A stretch of DNA of 64,000 nucleotides from Liriodendron chinense (GCA_003013855.2 PVNU02000922.1:372001-436000), one strand, 5' to 3'; shown: positions 1 through 10,976, counted from the first letter of the stretch. Program-made: numbers and translations. Notes: generated by a model not told the origin, from the letters alone.

Positions 1-1558
1 ATGTATATGGACCATTAGCCTTTTCTCTTTCTGCTATCGATACGCGTTTGGGTATGTAGGGTCTTTTACCCTTATCTTGTGTGACTGCTGTCTTCACTTT
101 CGCCCTATGATCGACGGCGGGACGTTTTCGATCTTTTTGTTCCTTGATCTTGTCGACCTGGTGGGTTTCTACCACTCTTCCTGTCTCTCTCTTCTGTCTC
201 TCAGGTCTAAAGTTTACCCGGGAAGCTGCTTCTTCCACCAGATGGGCTTTCGTTGCTAGTTCGCGAAAGGAGCTGAAGGTGTTACCTGACAGTCCGTACG
301 AGATCATGGGATCTAGAGCCCTCAGGGACATCTTCATCTGCTCGCCTTCACTGGGTAATTCACGACATTGAGCTGCCGTAGTTCCCCATCGATCAATGAA
401 TTTCTCGACCGGTTCACCATTCCTCTGCCTAACCAATGCTAGGTCCGTCAATGAGATCTCCATCTCGGTTGTGAAGAATTTGGAGATGAAAGCATCCTGC
501 ATTTGCTCCCATGTCCTTGTAGAGCCGGCAGGTAACGACATGTACCATTGAAAGGCCTTCCCTGTCAGGGTAGATCCAAACAACCGCATGCAATATTGCG
601 GGACTGCGGACCAATTTCCTAACGTAGTCAAGAAGTGGGTGATGTGCTCTTCTGGCGATCCTCTGCCATCAAACTTTCCGAAGTCGGGGCATCTAAAATT
701 GGCTGGGAACGGTACCTCTTCCACTTCTTGTGGGTACGGGACCCGATATTTGTAGTTGCCCCTCTTTTCTTTCTCTTTTTCTTGCTGCATCATATGGGCT
801 ATCGTTTGGGATAACTCTTCTCGCGATACGTGAGATGTGGAAAGTGGTGCGCGCTCGATCGGCGTGATCCGACATTGGGCAGGCGGTTCATGCTCAGTTG
901 GGCCTTCTGCTGCCCCTTGGGATTCTTCTGCCGATTGACGGGTGGGTGGCGCGATACTTCTGGTGGCATTCTGTGCTATTAAGGTGGCCAAGGCTTCCTG
1001 AATAGCTCTCATCCGATCATTTGTCTCGCGGTTAGCCTCTACCAATCTGTCGATCTGGTCTTGGAGTGGGGGCAATTCCTCTGCTTCATATGGTCCTTCT
1101 TCTTCTCCTTCAGCTATTTGTACCATCACCACCTGCGCTGACGGGATTTCCTGAGGTGACCTCTGCTTCGATTCAAGGGTCGTCATAGGCTTGGCTTTCT
1201 TCGCATGTGCGAACCTGATGGGTTTTCGAGAGGTGCAGACGACCTTGGATAACGGCGGAAACTGCTCGGCTGTCATTTTGGGTACTGCTGGTTTGGTTGA
1301 TATGACCTGGCCATTGATAGGGATCTTCTGCCTCTGCTTCGGCTGCCACTGTTTCTTGATCACGGGGCGAGATTTCGCAACGCTCGCCTTCCTATATGCA
1401 ACTAGGATGGCATTTTTCTTCTGTTCTTTCTTCTGCCTCCGGGTTTCAACCAACTGCCATTCTGAGCCTGGGCTAGCAGTTGCGGTTGTGGTGAAACGAG
1501 GAAGGTTGAAACCTCCGTTGGCAAGGAAGGTGCACGAACTTGTCATCGAGCATACCAT
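1..1558 (-). CDS. Ty3/gypsy gag polyprotein, N-terminal part (element A), runs off the window
   Basis: This is an open frame of 519 codons from the first ATG after a TGA (1600-1598) to the window edge, with no internal stop. The N-terminus is basic and low in complexity. A predicted coiled coil (around residues 170-215, with LQDQIDRLVEANRE) precedes an acidic/proline linker. A Retrotrans_gag-like core starts near residue 288 and shows FGKFDGRGSPEEHITHF, FQWYMSLPAGSTRTWEQM and RQRNGEPVEKFIDRW. The last ~60 residues are Lys/Arg-rich. No CCHC knuckle appears before the edge. Gag would form the cytoplasmic virus-like particle. A PBS and an LTR lie directly upstream on the same strand, so this is the 5' half of element A, with pol beyond position 1. 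The open frame suggests a fairly young copy. The family assignment is firm; the lineage is not. Confidence 0.85.
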   Translation of the reverse strand, partial: MVCSMTSSCTFLANGGFNLPRFTTTATASPGSEWQLVETRRQKKEQKKNAILVAYRKASVAKSRPVIKKQWQPKQRQKIPINGQVISTKPAVPKMTAEQFPPLSKVVCTSRKPIRFAHAKKAKPMTTLESKQRSPQEIPSAQVVMVQIAEGEEEGPYEAEELPPLQDQIDRLVEANRETNDRMRAIQEALATLIAQNATRSIAPPTRQSAEESQGAAEGPTEHEPPAQCRITPIERAPLSTSHVSREELSQTIAHMMQQEKEKEKRGNYKYRVPYPQEVEEVPFPANFRCPDFGKFDGRGSPEEHITHFLTTLGNWSAVPQYCMRLFGSTLTGKAFQWYMSLPAGSTRTWEQMQDAFISKFFTTEMEISLTDLALVRQRNGEPVEKFIDRWGTTAAQCRELPSEGEQMKMSLRALDPMISYGLSGNTFSSFRELATKAHLVEEAASRVNFRPERQKRETGRVVETHQVDKIKEQKDRKRPAVDHRAKVKTAVTQDKGKRPYIPKRVSIAEREKANGPYT

Positions 1559-1912
1559 CTCTTCTGTCTGCGTTACTATCTTGCTAATTCTGCGGTGTCA
1601 TAAAAATCTTTAGAACAGTTCACAAGTGCGGTCGGGAGTATGAGCCCATCGATCGCAGTGCATAAACTGACAAAATAAGCAAGAAGGAGACAAATACGTG
1701 TAATTGTGGAAGCTTGTGGTTTTGAAAACCCTTGATTTACCGTCTATTGCCTTAAAGATGAAGGGAAGAACGTTCCCGTTGAGAGTCGCCAGTTTGGCGC
1801 CCGAGGGCGCCGAAACATTATGCCTCGCAGTAACTTTCCTATGTGTAAATTCATGTTTATGAGTAATTGATCTTAGAGCGTTTCTATATTCAGATACAAC
1901 CAGAGGTTCTGG
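1559..1912 (-). other. Untranslated leader of element A
   Basis: This is the space between the primer binding site and the gag ATG. It holds a GC-rich hairpin, GGCGCCC-GA-GGGCGCC, near 1795-1811. Immediately beside it is a second copy of the 15-base LTR/PBS junction sequence (GAGTCGCCAGTTT context at about 1783-1796 as well as 1928-1940). No coding capacity is evident on the element strand. Confidence 0.55.
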
Positions 1913-1936
1913 GTTCGATCCCCAGCAGAGTCGCCA
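1913..1936 (-). promoter_or_regulatory. Primer binding site of element A
   Basis: On the minus strand, TGGCGACTCTGCTGGGGATC lies 3 bases inside the LTR end. The plus strand therefore reads like a tRNA 3' half: T-stem CTGGG, loop TTCGATC, stem CCCAG, acceptor strand, then CCA. It would prime minus-strand DNA synthesis. Ogre/Tat elements are reported from memory to use a tRNA-Arg primer; I could not assign the tRNA from this sequence alone. Element B has nearly the same PBS. Confidence 0.75.
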
Positions 1937-2849
1937 GTTTGTTGGAACTAGAAAATGAATACGATTACGTTTTCTTGAAATGTTGTGTTTTGTTGCTCTG
2001 GGGTTCTGAATAATGGAAACATTCGTAGACAATCACAAACATTCACACAATACACAAGAGAAGAGATATCGCAAGGCGAATTTTATTCTAGAGATCCTGA
2101 GATCTTGTACATTCCAGGCCGTGATCTGGCACGAGCCCTTAATTACATCGAATGATCGATGACCCTTGATTAAAAGGCAAAAGACTAGTCAGCAGGGACT
2201 ATGGTCTTAGAGTTTGTGGTCATAGAGACCTGTATTTGTTTTGTTATGGACTGAGCCATCTTTGTATTAGTCAGATGTCTATGTCCCATGTTTTGGCCGG
2301 AGATCCGGGCTGAGACTATCAGGGTTTATGACTGAGAGGGACGACTCTGGGCCTGCGCCTGTCAATGTATGGATAAGTGACCTCGGGAAGTCCACTCTGC
2401 AGTTGTGTATACTTGCGTAGCCCAACCGACGGATGCCGTTTTTAATGGGTAGGGCATCGACTGTTGTGTTGTGGCAGTTCATAACAATTGTCTTGTAGTG
2501 AGTTGAAACTCTATGGTATGGTTTACTGTGATAACCATAGTCCCGTTTATCTAGCTTTCGGCTCAAATCGGGTCACATCTTTACAGTAGATACAAATGAT
2601 GACATGTTCGCATAGTCCTGGATGTTGGCGATGTCCCTTTCGAGAAGATGTTTCGTTCATCGTGTCGAATCAGATCGAACTTTGAAGATGTGCAATTCTA
2701 CTCATTTAGAGGTCCTGGAACGTCTATTCGACCATTCCATTGCGTCCGGAACGCTCGAAATACCCAAGATAGGCTCAAACAGCACTTGAAAACACTTAAA
2801 ATTGAGTCCGGTGCGCTCCTGAACATGTTCCAGAATTGGCTGATTTTTC

Positions 2850-3105
2850 GGGTGCGTGGGAGTCCAACGCACCCTGAAAATACATATCTGAATTATATTG
2901 ATTTTATGGATGCGTGGGGTAATTTTCAGGTGCGTTGGGGTCCAATGCACCCCAAAAATACAAATCCGCATTTTTGCTGATTTTTCGGGTGCGTCGGACC
3001 ATTTTCGGGTGCGTGGAGGTACAATGCACCCTGAAAATACATGTCCGCTTTTTGTTCGGTTTTTTGGATGCGTCGACCTATTTTTAGGTGCGCAATCGTA
3101 CTTAT
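2850..3105. repeat. Hairpin-bearing ~80-bp tandem array 1 in the element A LTR
   Basis: There are about three and a half degenerate units of roughly 80 bp. Each has a GATTTTnnGGGTGCGT lead followed by an inverted repeat of the form ATTTTCGGGTGC ... GCACCCTGAAAAT, with a loop of about 11-13 bases. Arms are 10-13 bp with occasional mismatches. Short open frames here are repeat artefacts. Confidence 0.75.
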
Positions 3106-3264
3106 GATCTTTTATGATTCGGACCTGCGGTGGTGTTGGCCGGTGTGACCTTCCGGTGGAAGATACAAGCGATCGGAAAAGAATTTCGGTCACCGGGAAA
3201 GTTTTCCGGATGTCGGAAAGGGATTCCGGCGAGGGTTTCCGGCGGCAAAATTCAGATACTCAGG

Positions 3265-3270
<6 letters not shown>

Positions 3271-3306
<36 letters not shown>
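3271..3306. repeat. CT microsatellite in LTR
   Basis: This is an uninterrupted (TC)18 tract just downstream, in element orientation, of the TATA box. Pyrimidine/purine tracts are common in LTR leaders. Confidence 0.95.
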
Positions 3307-3309
<3 letters not shown>

Positions 3310-3334
3310 ATCTGTACAAATGAATAGTGGGGGG

Positions 3335-3342
3335 TATTTATA
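3335..3342 (-). promoter_or_regulatory. Probable TATA box of element A LTR
   Basis: The minus strand reads TATAAATA followed by a C-rich run. This is the same arrangement as in the LTR of element B (TATAAATAC then CCCC). It is a candidate U3/R promoter; no transcript evidence. Confidence 0.55.
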
Positions 3343-3384
3343 CCCGAGAATACCGGACAACAACCAATGAGGGCCCGCCACGTA

Positions 3385-3735
3385 TGACGCACCCCAAAAA
3401 TACCTTGACGCACCCTTAAATGGACGCGCGGGGACTCTGACGCACCCCGAAATGAGATTTTGAGATGTGCTGATTTTATGGGTGCGTCGGATTATTTTCG
3501 GGTGCGTTGAGGTACAATGCATCCAAAAAATGCCACGCTGGTCATTCGTGATTTTATGGGTGCGTCGGACAATTTTAGGGTGCGTTGGGGTACAATGCAC
3601 CCTAAAATTGCTGTTACGTATTTCCTGAATTTACGGACGCGTCGGAAGTATTTTTTGGATGCGTCAAGCTATTTTTCGGATGCGTCAGAGGTGAAATACA
3701 TCCTAAACCACTTGTCGAATTTTCATGAATTTAAG
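3385..3735. repeat. Hairpin-bearing tandem array 2 in the element A LTR
   Basis: This is a second cluster of the same GGGTGCGTnGG / GCACCC units, separated from array 1 by the promoter and leader segment. Two units keep the complete inverted repeat (about 3490-3530 and 3580-3608). Others are reduced to single GGATGCGTC boxes. Confidence 0.7.
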
Positions 3736-4058
3736 GGTGCGTCAGGCTGAATAATTAGGTGCTCTTGACGTACTCGTGTTTTACAAATTTGGGTTTTGCA
3801 AAACGGAGGGCCTGTGGGGCCCGTTTCCCGGTGAATCGCCATGCACTGCTTATCATAATTCATGAAGGATGGCCCCGCTTGATTCTGGTCGGTTTCGATC
3901 ACGGTGATCCGTGGGGTCCACCGGAAAAAATGGCTAAGTACTGGATCCTTTGCAAAGCTGGGTATTTTGGGTGCGTCGGGTAGTGTTTTGTGAAATTTCC
4001 TCGAAGCACGTGCCCAGTCGATTTGTTTTAGAGGGTACTGACTTTTGGGACCCCAACA

Positions 4059-7000
4059 AGCCATTATCGATAAGGACCAGCGGAACACAGAGGTCTTTGT
4101 ATCGTAAGGCTATGTTGAGGGATCGCCCATGATCGCGCCCTTCTGGTGGCAACTCATTATCTGTGAAGGTGATGGCGCGCGGAGCCAGGAGTTGTCCAAT
4201 CATCAAAGCTATCATTTCTGGTGCCGTATCGGAGGAGACATGAGCATCGTTCAAGGTTTTGGCAAACATTTCTCGGCGTATGCGAGATGTGCAGAGTAGC
4301 CCCATACTGAGATTTGTGCAGGGATTGACTTGAGCTGAGTCGCCACATCGTATGCGGCTTCATTTTTGTTGCCGAGGCCTGAGAGAGCGCCTTTGGTATC
4401 TCCTCTGTTCTGATTATCTCTTCGGATGCAACGCCCATTGGGATTCATGTTCCCCACTTCCGCACATTCTGGATAGTGCCATGGAACCTATTTGTAGTTT
4501 TCCTCCCTTTTGCCTTCTAGGACCACCGGTTCTTGCAACGGTGCTGTTGTGGGTACCAGATCTTCCTCGTATGGAGCTTTTGCCTTGAGGACTACATTGT
4601 TGCCTGTGCTGAAGGGGTAATATCGAGGCTTGTCTTCATAAACCACATAAGGTCGTGGTCCTGGCTTGACTGTTCCTGGGGCGGGAGGCTCCCATGGAAT
4701 GAATACTGGTCCTCTTGATATGGCAGGAGGTTTCTCTGTTCGTCCGAGCTGCCGTAGCGTGATTGATACGCCTCCGGGACTTGCCCCTTGCAATATGACA
4801 GGCTTGACTGGAAGAGCTCCTTCCAAGACAACGGGCTCTTGCTGCTGATGAGTGTAATCCTTCCATTGCAGATTGGATTGTTCTGGAGTTGCCCCTTGCA
4901 AGATGACAGGTTCGTATGTGGGCTCAATGTATGATTGTGCTCCTTCCAGGACGACTGGTTCCCAGCTTGAATGGTTGTAAGGTGCCCCTTGAACAACTGG
5001 TATATCATATGGAGGTGCTCCTTCGAGTGCTACTGGCTCGGAGATTGAAGGAAGAAAGGGACTTGCCCCTTGCAAGACTGGAGGAGGATTTGTTGGCTCA
5101 TAAGTGTAGGCGTGAATGGATTGGATGGGGGAGAAGAAGCGATCGAGATGATCCCCTTCTTCTATACTATTGACTGCAGGGCCACGAGACGAACTGGGGT
5201 CCGTCGGATGTTGAGGCAGAGGATTCTGAAGGATGTTGGTGGAAGCTGCTGGAGAAGTTCCAGGGACCGAGATGACGATCTTGCGGTCATCAATTAGGTC
5301 TTGTATAGCATTTTTCAAAGTATAGCATCGATCAGTGGCGTGGCCACGTCCTTGATGGTAGGCACAGTACTCATTTTCTCGGTAGTTTGGAGGCAGAGGA
5401 TGAGGCGGAGGCCTAGGTGTCATCAGAGTGAGTAACTGCTTTTGTACCAGCGTAGTCATGATTTGACTAAGTGGTTGACTGAGTGGAGTGAACTTCCTGA
5501 ACTCCCTGTAATTCTTCCTGTTCTGGTATGAGTATCGGCCATTTCCCCTGAACTGCTGCTGTTGTCGAGGTGTTTGTGGCTGAGGATTCGGTTGTGGCTG
5601 ATACCGCTGAGGCTGATGCTGAACTTGATTCTGCTGATACTGTTGACGTCCCTGTGGGGGAGCATGTTGATTTCCTTGAGCAGTGGTGTTGATGTTGTTT
5701 ACCTCTGTTGGGCGGGGAGGAGAACCACTGCTGTTTCCATTCCCGTGCCCGATAGGTCTTCCTTCCACTCTGTTCCTCTTGACTGGAGTGGCTTGATGAG
5801 GCCATGGGGAAATCGTCCCGGCACGGATTCCTGTTTCGACTTGTTCTCCAGCACGGATTAGCTGCGAGAAGTTCGCGTATGGATGCGAGATGAGATACCC
5901 GGATATGCCTGGATATGTTGAATGAACAATCATGGAGATTTGTTCTTCATCGTCGATGGGTGTCCGCATTCTGGCTGCCATAGCTCGCCAACGTCCCACA
6001 TAAGCTGATAGTGTTTCATCATTCCTTTGCCTGAGTGCTGCGAGGTCGGCTCTTCTGGGTGCCATGTTGAGATTGTATGCGAATCTGTCGACGAAAGCCT
6101 GGGAAAGCTGTTCCCATGTTCTGATGCAGTGGCAGTCCAATGAAGTGTACCAATCTAGGGCATCGCCCTTCAGAGATTTTTGGAACAAACGAATAAGGGC
6201 CCCTTCATTTCCTGCGATTGCACTCAGCTCCGCGCAGAAAGCCTTGAGATGTGCTGTGGGACAACCGCTGCCATCGTATCTCTTGAATTTTGGTACCTCA
6301 AAGTTTTGAGGTACTTGAGCATCTGGGAAAGGACACAAGTCTCTGAACTTGGTCGAAGGTAAGTCGATTCCTTGCTGTCGCTGAAGCTGATTTTGCAAGA
6401 TCTGGAACTGCTCCCGCAACTCGTCCAGTCCTGAGTGATCTGTTCGAGCGACTGGTGCCTCCTGGAGTAAGGCACGTTCTTCTTCGGCATAGTGGTCGAT
6501 GTCTTCGACCCTATGGGCTTGCTGAAAAGCAACCGCGGGTTGCTGAAATTGATTTGATGACTGAACTGGATTCTGATGAACTTGTGCTTGAAATGATGGT
6601 AACTGAACTGGAGACTGTACTGAAGGTTGAACTGGAACTTGCTGGAAATTGACTGGATTTTGCTGAATTGAAGATTGCTGAAAATTAACTGGATTTTGCT
6701 GAATTGAAGATTGCTGGAAATTAACTGGAATCCCATCGGCGGGGATGTGCTGGAATTAAAAAGTGCTCTTGTTTACAGGAGGCTAAGATGCTGGGAAGTG
6801 ACCCCCTTGTTGGGTATTCGCCACTGTCCGCTGATTGATGTGGGCTTGACACTGACCCCCGTTGTGGGCATTCGCCAGTGCTGTCCCTGTTGCTGGAAAT
6901 TGAACTGAAATCCCATCGGCGGGGATGTGCTGGAATTGAAAAGGTGTCCCATCGGCGGGGACATGCTGAGATCTACTGAGATTGTTGTTTGCAAGATTGA

Positions 7001-7391
7001 CTGGAAGCTGACTGGATGTTCCTGCAACGGAAGTGCTTTGAGATGGCATTGTCGTCGCAGGAAGATATTGAGAAGGATGCCCCATAGCGAAGGGCTGAGA
7101 TGGCTGCTGTCGGTAGTCTTGGGCAGACTCCGATGGTTGTGCTTGATTTGAACTGGAGGCCGGGAGGACCCGGCATGGTTGCTGAGATTGCTGAACTGGG
7201 CCAACTTGATTGTTGGCTGCTGCGGTGGCTTGTGCTTGCATGAATTGCAAGAGCATTTCTTGCATTGCTCTCACTCCTTGTGCCAATTCTTGTATGATTG
7301 GCGTATTATCAATGGGCTGTTGCGCTGGAGGTTGCGCTTCGGTCATTTCAAGAGCAGGGAAGTGATGAGTTTCTTCTTCGTGGTCGGACAT
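4059..7391 (-). pseudogene. Ogre/Tat-like Ty3/gypsy gag-protease (element B), decayed and truncated
   Basis: One frame runs from ATG at 7391: a Q/P-rich N-terminal region, a repeat-filled linker, then the gag core (around 6330-5850: FQKSLKGDALDWY, TWEQLSQAFVDRFAYN, LRQRNDETLSAYVGRW). A CAYHQGRGHATDRC metal-binding-like motif follows near 5340, then a proline-rich tail with eight EPVVLEGA-type repeats. Beyond it lies a protease start (ITFTDNELPPEGRDH, VPLVLIDNG) at about 4150-4062. Lesions are TAG at 6785-6783, TAA at 6758-6756 (a CAA-to-TAA change relative to the neighbouring repeat), TAG at 4490-4488, a frameshift near 4305, and loss of everything after LIDNG where element A inserted. The Tat/Ogre assignment rests on the CxYHQGxGH motif and the PBS. 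Confidence 0.8.
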
Positions 7392-7654
7392 GGCTTGCTG
7401 AGCCCGAGTGCGGATTATGCTGCGGAAGGGAAGCTGTCTCCGAACACGTTGAGCCCGAGGTGGCGCAATGGTGAGGACTATACTCTACTCTTTTTGGGTT
7501 TTGGGATTTTCTTTTTTTTTTTTTGGAATTTTCTATTTTTTTTGTTTGGGTTTGGGTAGAATGCTATGCAGATGAGATTGTATGAGGATTAATGACTTTC
7601 AAGTATGGGAAGGATTCTATTTTCAAGTCGGATCACGACTAGTGGGACTAGCTT
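7392..7654 (-). other. Leader of element B
   Basis: This is the stretch between the PBS and the gag ATG, T-rich on the plus strand (runs near 7505-7550). No open frame of interest and no RNA gene was seen. Confidence 0.5.
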
Positions 7655-7673
7655 ATCCCCAGCAGAGTCGTCA
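7655..7673 (-). promoter_or_regulatory. Primer binding site of element B
   Basis: The minus strand reads TGACGACTCTGCTGGGGAT, three bases inside the LTR. It differs from the element A site mainly at position 3 (TGA for TGG), which would unpair part of the terminal CCA. That is consistent with an old copy. Confidence 0.7.
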
Positions 7674-8129
7674 TTCTGTGGACCCTCGCCGATTTTTCCG
7701 CGCTCCAACACGACGTTCTTCTCCCTTCCCCTTTCCTTTCGGAAAAGAAGGAGATGAGGATGCGTGAGTGCGAAATCGCCGTTTACGCCACTGGCTTGCC
7801 TCGTTCTCGAGGGCTTCGTTTGGTTGTCGTGTTAAGCTGGATATATTTAAATGAGTTTATATAAGACCAGAGTCGCCACTAGCCAGTTACTTCGAATCTA
7901 CAGTCGGCTAGACCCCGTAGAAACGCTAGAGAAGGGAATCCGAAGATTCCTTCCTCTAAAATGACTCCTGTTGATTTGCGGCCAGAGATTCAAGGTAAGG
8001 GATCACGGTTACAGGGTGGGAAGAGGTTAAGCACCCCACACACTGCCAGTACCGAAGTACGGTCTCTACTTCACAGAATCGATCAAATACTTGAAAGTCT
8101 AGTTTAATCCTCGTATATTCTCATGGATG

Positions 8130-8395
8130 ACATGATGCATGAATGCGGGTCTGAACAGTAAGAGTTTCTGGTGGGCAGGTTCCAACAATGGGCAAGCCCA
8201 GAGCGTGCGCTCGAACTGACAGGTGCTTAATATAAGACGTATGCAGTGTGCTTGAATGATCAAGGTGTTTTATGGTGAAGCATGAATGCAGGTCTGAACA
8301 GTAAGAGTTTCTGATAGGCAGGTTCCAACAACTGGCAAGCCCAGAGCATACGCTCGAACTGACAGGTGCTTTATGCAAGATGCATGCGGTGTGTT
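8130..8395. repeat. Two tandem ~134-bp repeats inside the element B LTR
   Basis: The unit contains GTCTGAACAGTAAGAGTTTC, then a GGGCAAGCCCAGAGC-like stretch and TCGAACTGACAGGTGCTT, and occurs twice. The solo LTR copy carries the same duplication (about 39,900-40,190), so the duplication predates both insertions. Confidence 0.85.
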
Positions 8396-8849
8396 TGAAT
8401 AATCAAAGTGTTTGCAGTGAAGCAGGGGGGTTGGAAGAAAAGTAAATGTTGCACTTATGCTAGATGCAAATGAGATGATGCTGGAAAAGAGTAGCTGAGT
8501 GGACGGAGGTGTCGCAAGGGGTTGGCTTCGAATGGCTGGATCAAGACTTGGATGGCTTGGGAGGCTTGGACCAGTGGTCAGGCTGGGCTGGACCAGGGCT
8601 AGACTCTCCTCACTTGGGCTCTCCTTGGTGGAAAAATGGGCTAAAGGGGAAAGGGGACTCGGATCGCACCCGGACTGGCTGGACTTGAAGGGATGTCGAA
8701 ATGAGAAGGGGAGGGGGGTATTTATAGCAGCGAGGAGTGGCAGTTTGTGTAATTTTGTCCGGGCGGCCTGCCATGGGCCGCCCGTACGGCCGCTCCTCGG
8801 TTTCCAGCGAGTACGGTCGCTCCCTCGGGGCTGCTGTTTGACTCGCTGG

Positions 8850-8995
8850 TCGACTCAGTGAGTTGACTCAGCGGGTTGACTCGGTGGTTTGACTCGACGG
8901 GTTGACTCGGTGTTTTGACTCGACGGGTTGACTCGACGGGTTGACTCAGCGGGTTAACTCAGCGGGTTAACTTAGCGAGTTGACTCAGTGAGTTT
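8850..8995. repeat. TTGACTCgacGGG 14-bp array in the element B LTR
   Basis: About ten degenerate units of the form GGTTGACTCGACGG / GAGTTGACTCAGTG. They recur, inverted, in the solo LTR at about 39,337-39,475. Confidence 0.85.
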
Positions 8996-10976
8996 GACTT
9001 TTTTAGGATTTTTTTGACTGGCCTTTTTTATGGGGGGTTTTTCAGGGTGGTGTTTAGGACTGGGTTGACTGGGTTCAGGCTTGAACTGGGCTATGGAATG
9101 GGGCTTACAAGGGTGAGTTTGGCTGAGTTTGGACTTGGGATTTGGGGGTATGGTCCTCCATTCATCCAGCTATCTCTACCAACAGTGTAGCCGAAGGTGG
9201 GGCGTCTACAATTGGGCAGCGGTGAAGTGGATACTGCGGTATCTGAGAGGCTCATCCAGGTTGAGCCTATGCTATGGTGACGGAAAACCTGTGTTAGAAG
9301 GCTACACAGATGCATATATGGCAGGTGACATAGACTCCAGGAAGTCTACATCGGGGTTCATGTTCACGTTTGTAGGGGGAGTGGTCTATTGGTAGAGCAA
9401 GCTATAGAAGGTCGTAGCATTGTCAATGACAGAGGCCGAGTACATCGAGGTCACAGAAGCATACAAAGAGATGCTTTGGATGAAGAGGTTCCTACAGGAA
9501 CTTAGCCTGAAGCAGGAGGAGCACGTGGTCTATTGGGATAGCCAAAGTGCTATACACTTGAGCAAGAATCCAAGTCAGCATTCCAAGTCGAAGCACATAG
9601 AGATTCGGTATCACTAGATCGGGGATACTTTGGAACAGAAAGTGTTACTGTAATACCCCGAAAATTTGGGCGCACGAGTAAGTACACGAGTGCATGTTCA
9701 CACGTGAAAAATTTAAATTTTGGGCCGTGTTGTTCACACACATACACACATGTATATACTTTTATACGCATTCTAACATTTTTTAAAGCCTTGGAAAACT
9801 CAGTATACTTAACTAAATCAATACTGACCGTTAGAATGATCTATCATTGCTAGACCGGAAGATTTAACCGTCCACTCTGATTTCGAATTACACGATCAAT
9901 GTAAACCGCCGTACATTATCCTGTACACATATTTGTCCATAAATAAGACCCGTACATCGTGTCCATAACAAGGCATATCCTTAGACCAGTGATTTCTTAG
10001 CCCTATGAACCTGCTCGGGTGTGTTTATAACACCCTAGGATTTTAGAATAATCTAAATTATAAATTAGTTAATTATTTAAGAAATTAAATAACTTTAATA
10101 ATGATAAATTAATATTAAATAATCCGTAAGAAATTATAGTATGGCCCCTTCATTAAAATTACTCAATATGAACCCTAGAATAGCATGGAAGTGTCAGATT
10201 TCGCAAAACTCATAAATCTACAATAATTTCGAAAATGTCATTAGTTAAACTTAAGTTATAAAACCATTTCAAGTATCATGATTTCTGGCGATCATACTCG
10301 TACGAAACTCTATATGTTTGTTCTAGGACACGATCTAACCATACACATGGAATTTCAAATATCTGATCACTCTACAAAGGTCCTAATCAGAAAATGGGCC
10401 ATATGTGGGCCATCTAAACTCGGATCTGCCTCATTTTTTGTGTCATGCCTTAAAAGTTAGTGGCCTAGCTGATGGTCGGATTGGATTAGTTACATACATC
10501 AAGGTGGGACCCACGTGTACAGTGACAGGGGCGGCCACGCGGTCAAACCGTGTTGACCGCGCTTCACGCAGGCGCGGACGGGCGACGTCTTCTTCGAACG
10601 CGATCCAGCGGCAGTGGTTCCGCTGCCGCCATTATCAGGCCACACCGTTCATCACAGTGGACCCCGACGGTCGATCCAAGCCGTCTATTTGATGCACTCC
10701 TCGCCCGAACCTAGGAGGATAGTGGTCTTCTTGTCTTCGAGAGATTGTACGGTCCACCCCAGCCTTCCAAACTCGACCCTAAGATTCAAGAAACTCCAAG
10801 ATCTACAGATCTGCCATGCATGGATGGGCCAGACCTCTTCCAAATCTTCGTGTGGACCCCACCTAGGTTTCCAACGGGTTGCTTGTGCAAAGAATCTTCA
10901 GAACTCGGTCGTTTTCTACTCCAACTCAAACTGAAACTCTTCCTACCTACGCACCATCTACCCAACTACGGTAAGC

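Larger units (their letters stand above)
1940..4058 (-). mobile_element. 5' LTR of Ty3/gypsy element A (2,119 bp)
   Basis: The LTR is bounded by TGTTGG and CCAACA, perfect 6-bp inverted ends, and is followed on the element strand by the PBS and gag. Outside it, at 4059, the sequence switches abruptly to the broken protease frame of element B. That places A's insertion inside B. The LTR carries a minus-strand TATAAATA, a CT microsatellite and two arrays of short hairpins. The matching 3' LTR and second target duplication lie outside the window; the five bases next to this end are AGCCA. Confidence 0.8.
7677..9210 (-). mobile_element. 5' LTR of element B (1,534 bp)
   Basis: On the minus strand the LTR runs TGTAGACGCCCC ... 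GGGTCCACA. A second copy of 1,533 bp lies at 39,114-40,646 on the plus strand and fixes both ends. It contains a ~134-bp tandem duplication (8130-8395), a degenerate 14-bp array (8850-8995) and a minus-strand TATAAATA at 8726-8719. The bases after 9210 (ATTGG) belong to copia element C, so B inserted into C. Confidence 0.9.

Noticed and set aside
1191..1613. 140-codon plus-strand frame
   Set aside because: It is antisense to the gag frame of element A, which has clear family motifs.
1890..1936. Possible tRNA gene (T-arm CTGGG-TTCGATC-CCCAG followed by CCA)
   Set aside because: Only the 3' half is tRNA-like, no 5' acceptor strand or D-arm is present, and an encoded CCA at an LTR border marks a primer binding site.
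3190..3600. Minus-strand frame of 136 codons in the LTR, with RERERERE stretch
   Set aside because: It crosses the CT microsatellite and hairpin units; no domain.
2850..3735. CRISPR-like array
   Set aside because: Repeats are degenerate, spacers are not uniform or unique, and the context is a plant LTR.
9129..9395. A single protein spanning LTR end and RNase H
   Set aside because: The first ~27 codons are LTR B sequence; only the part from 9211 is copia.
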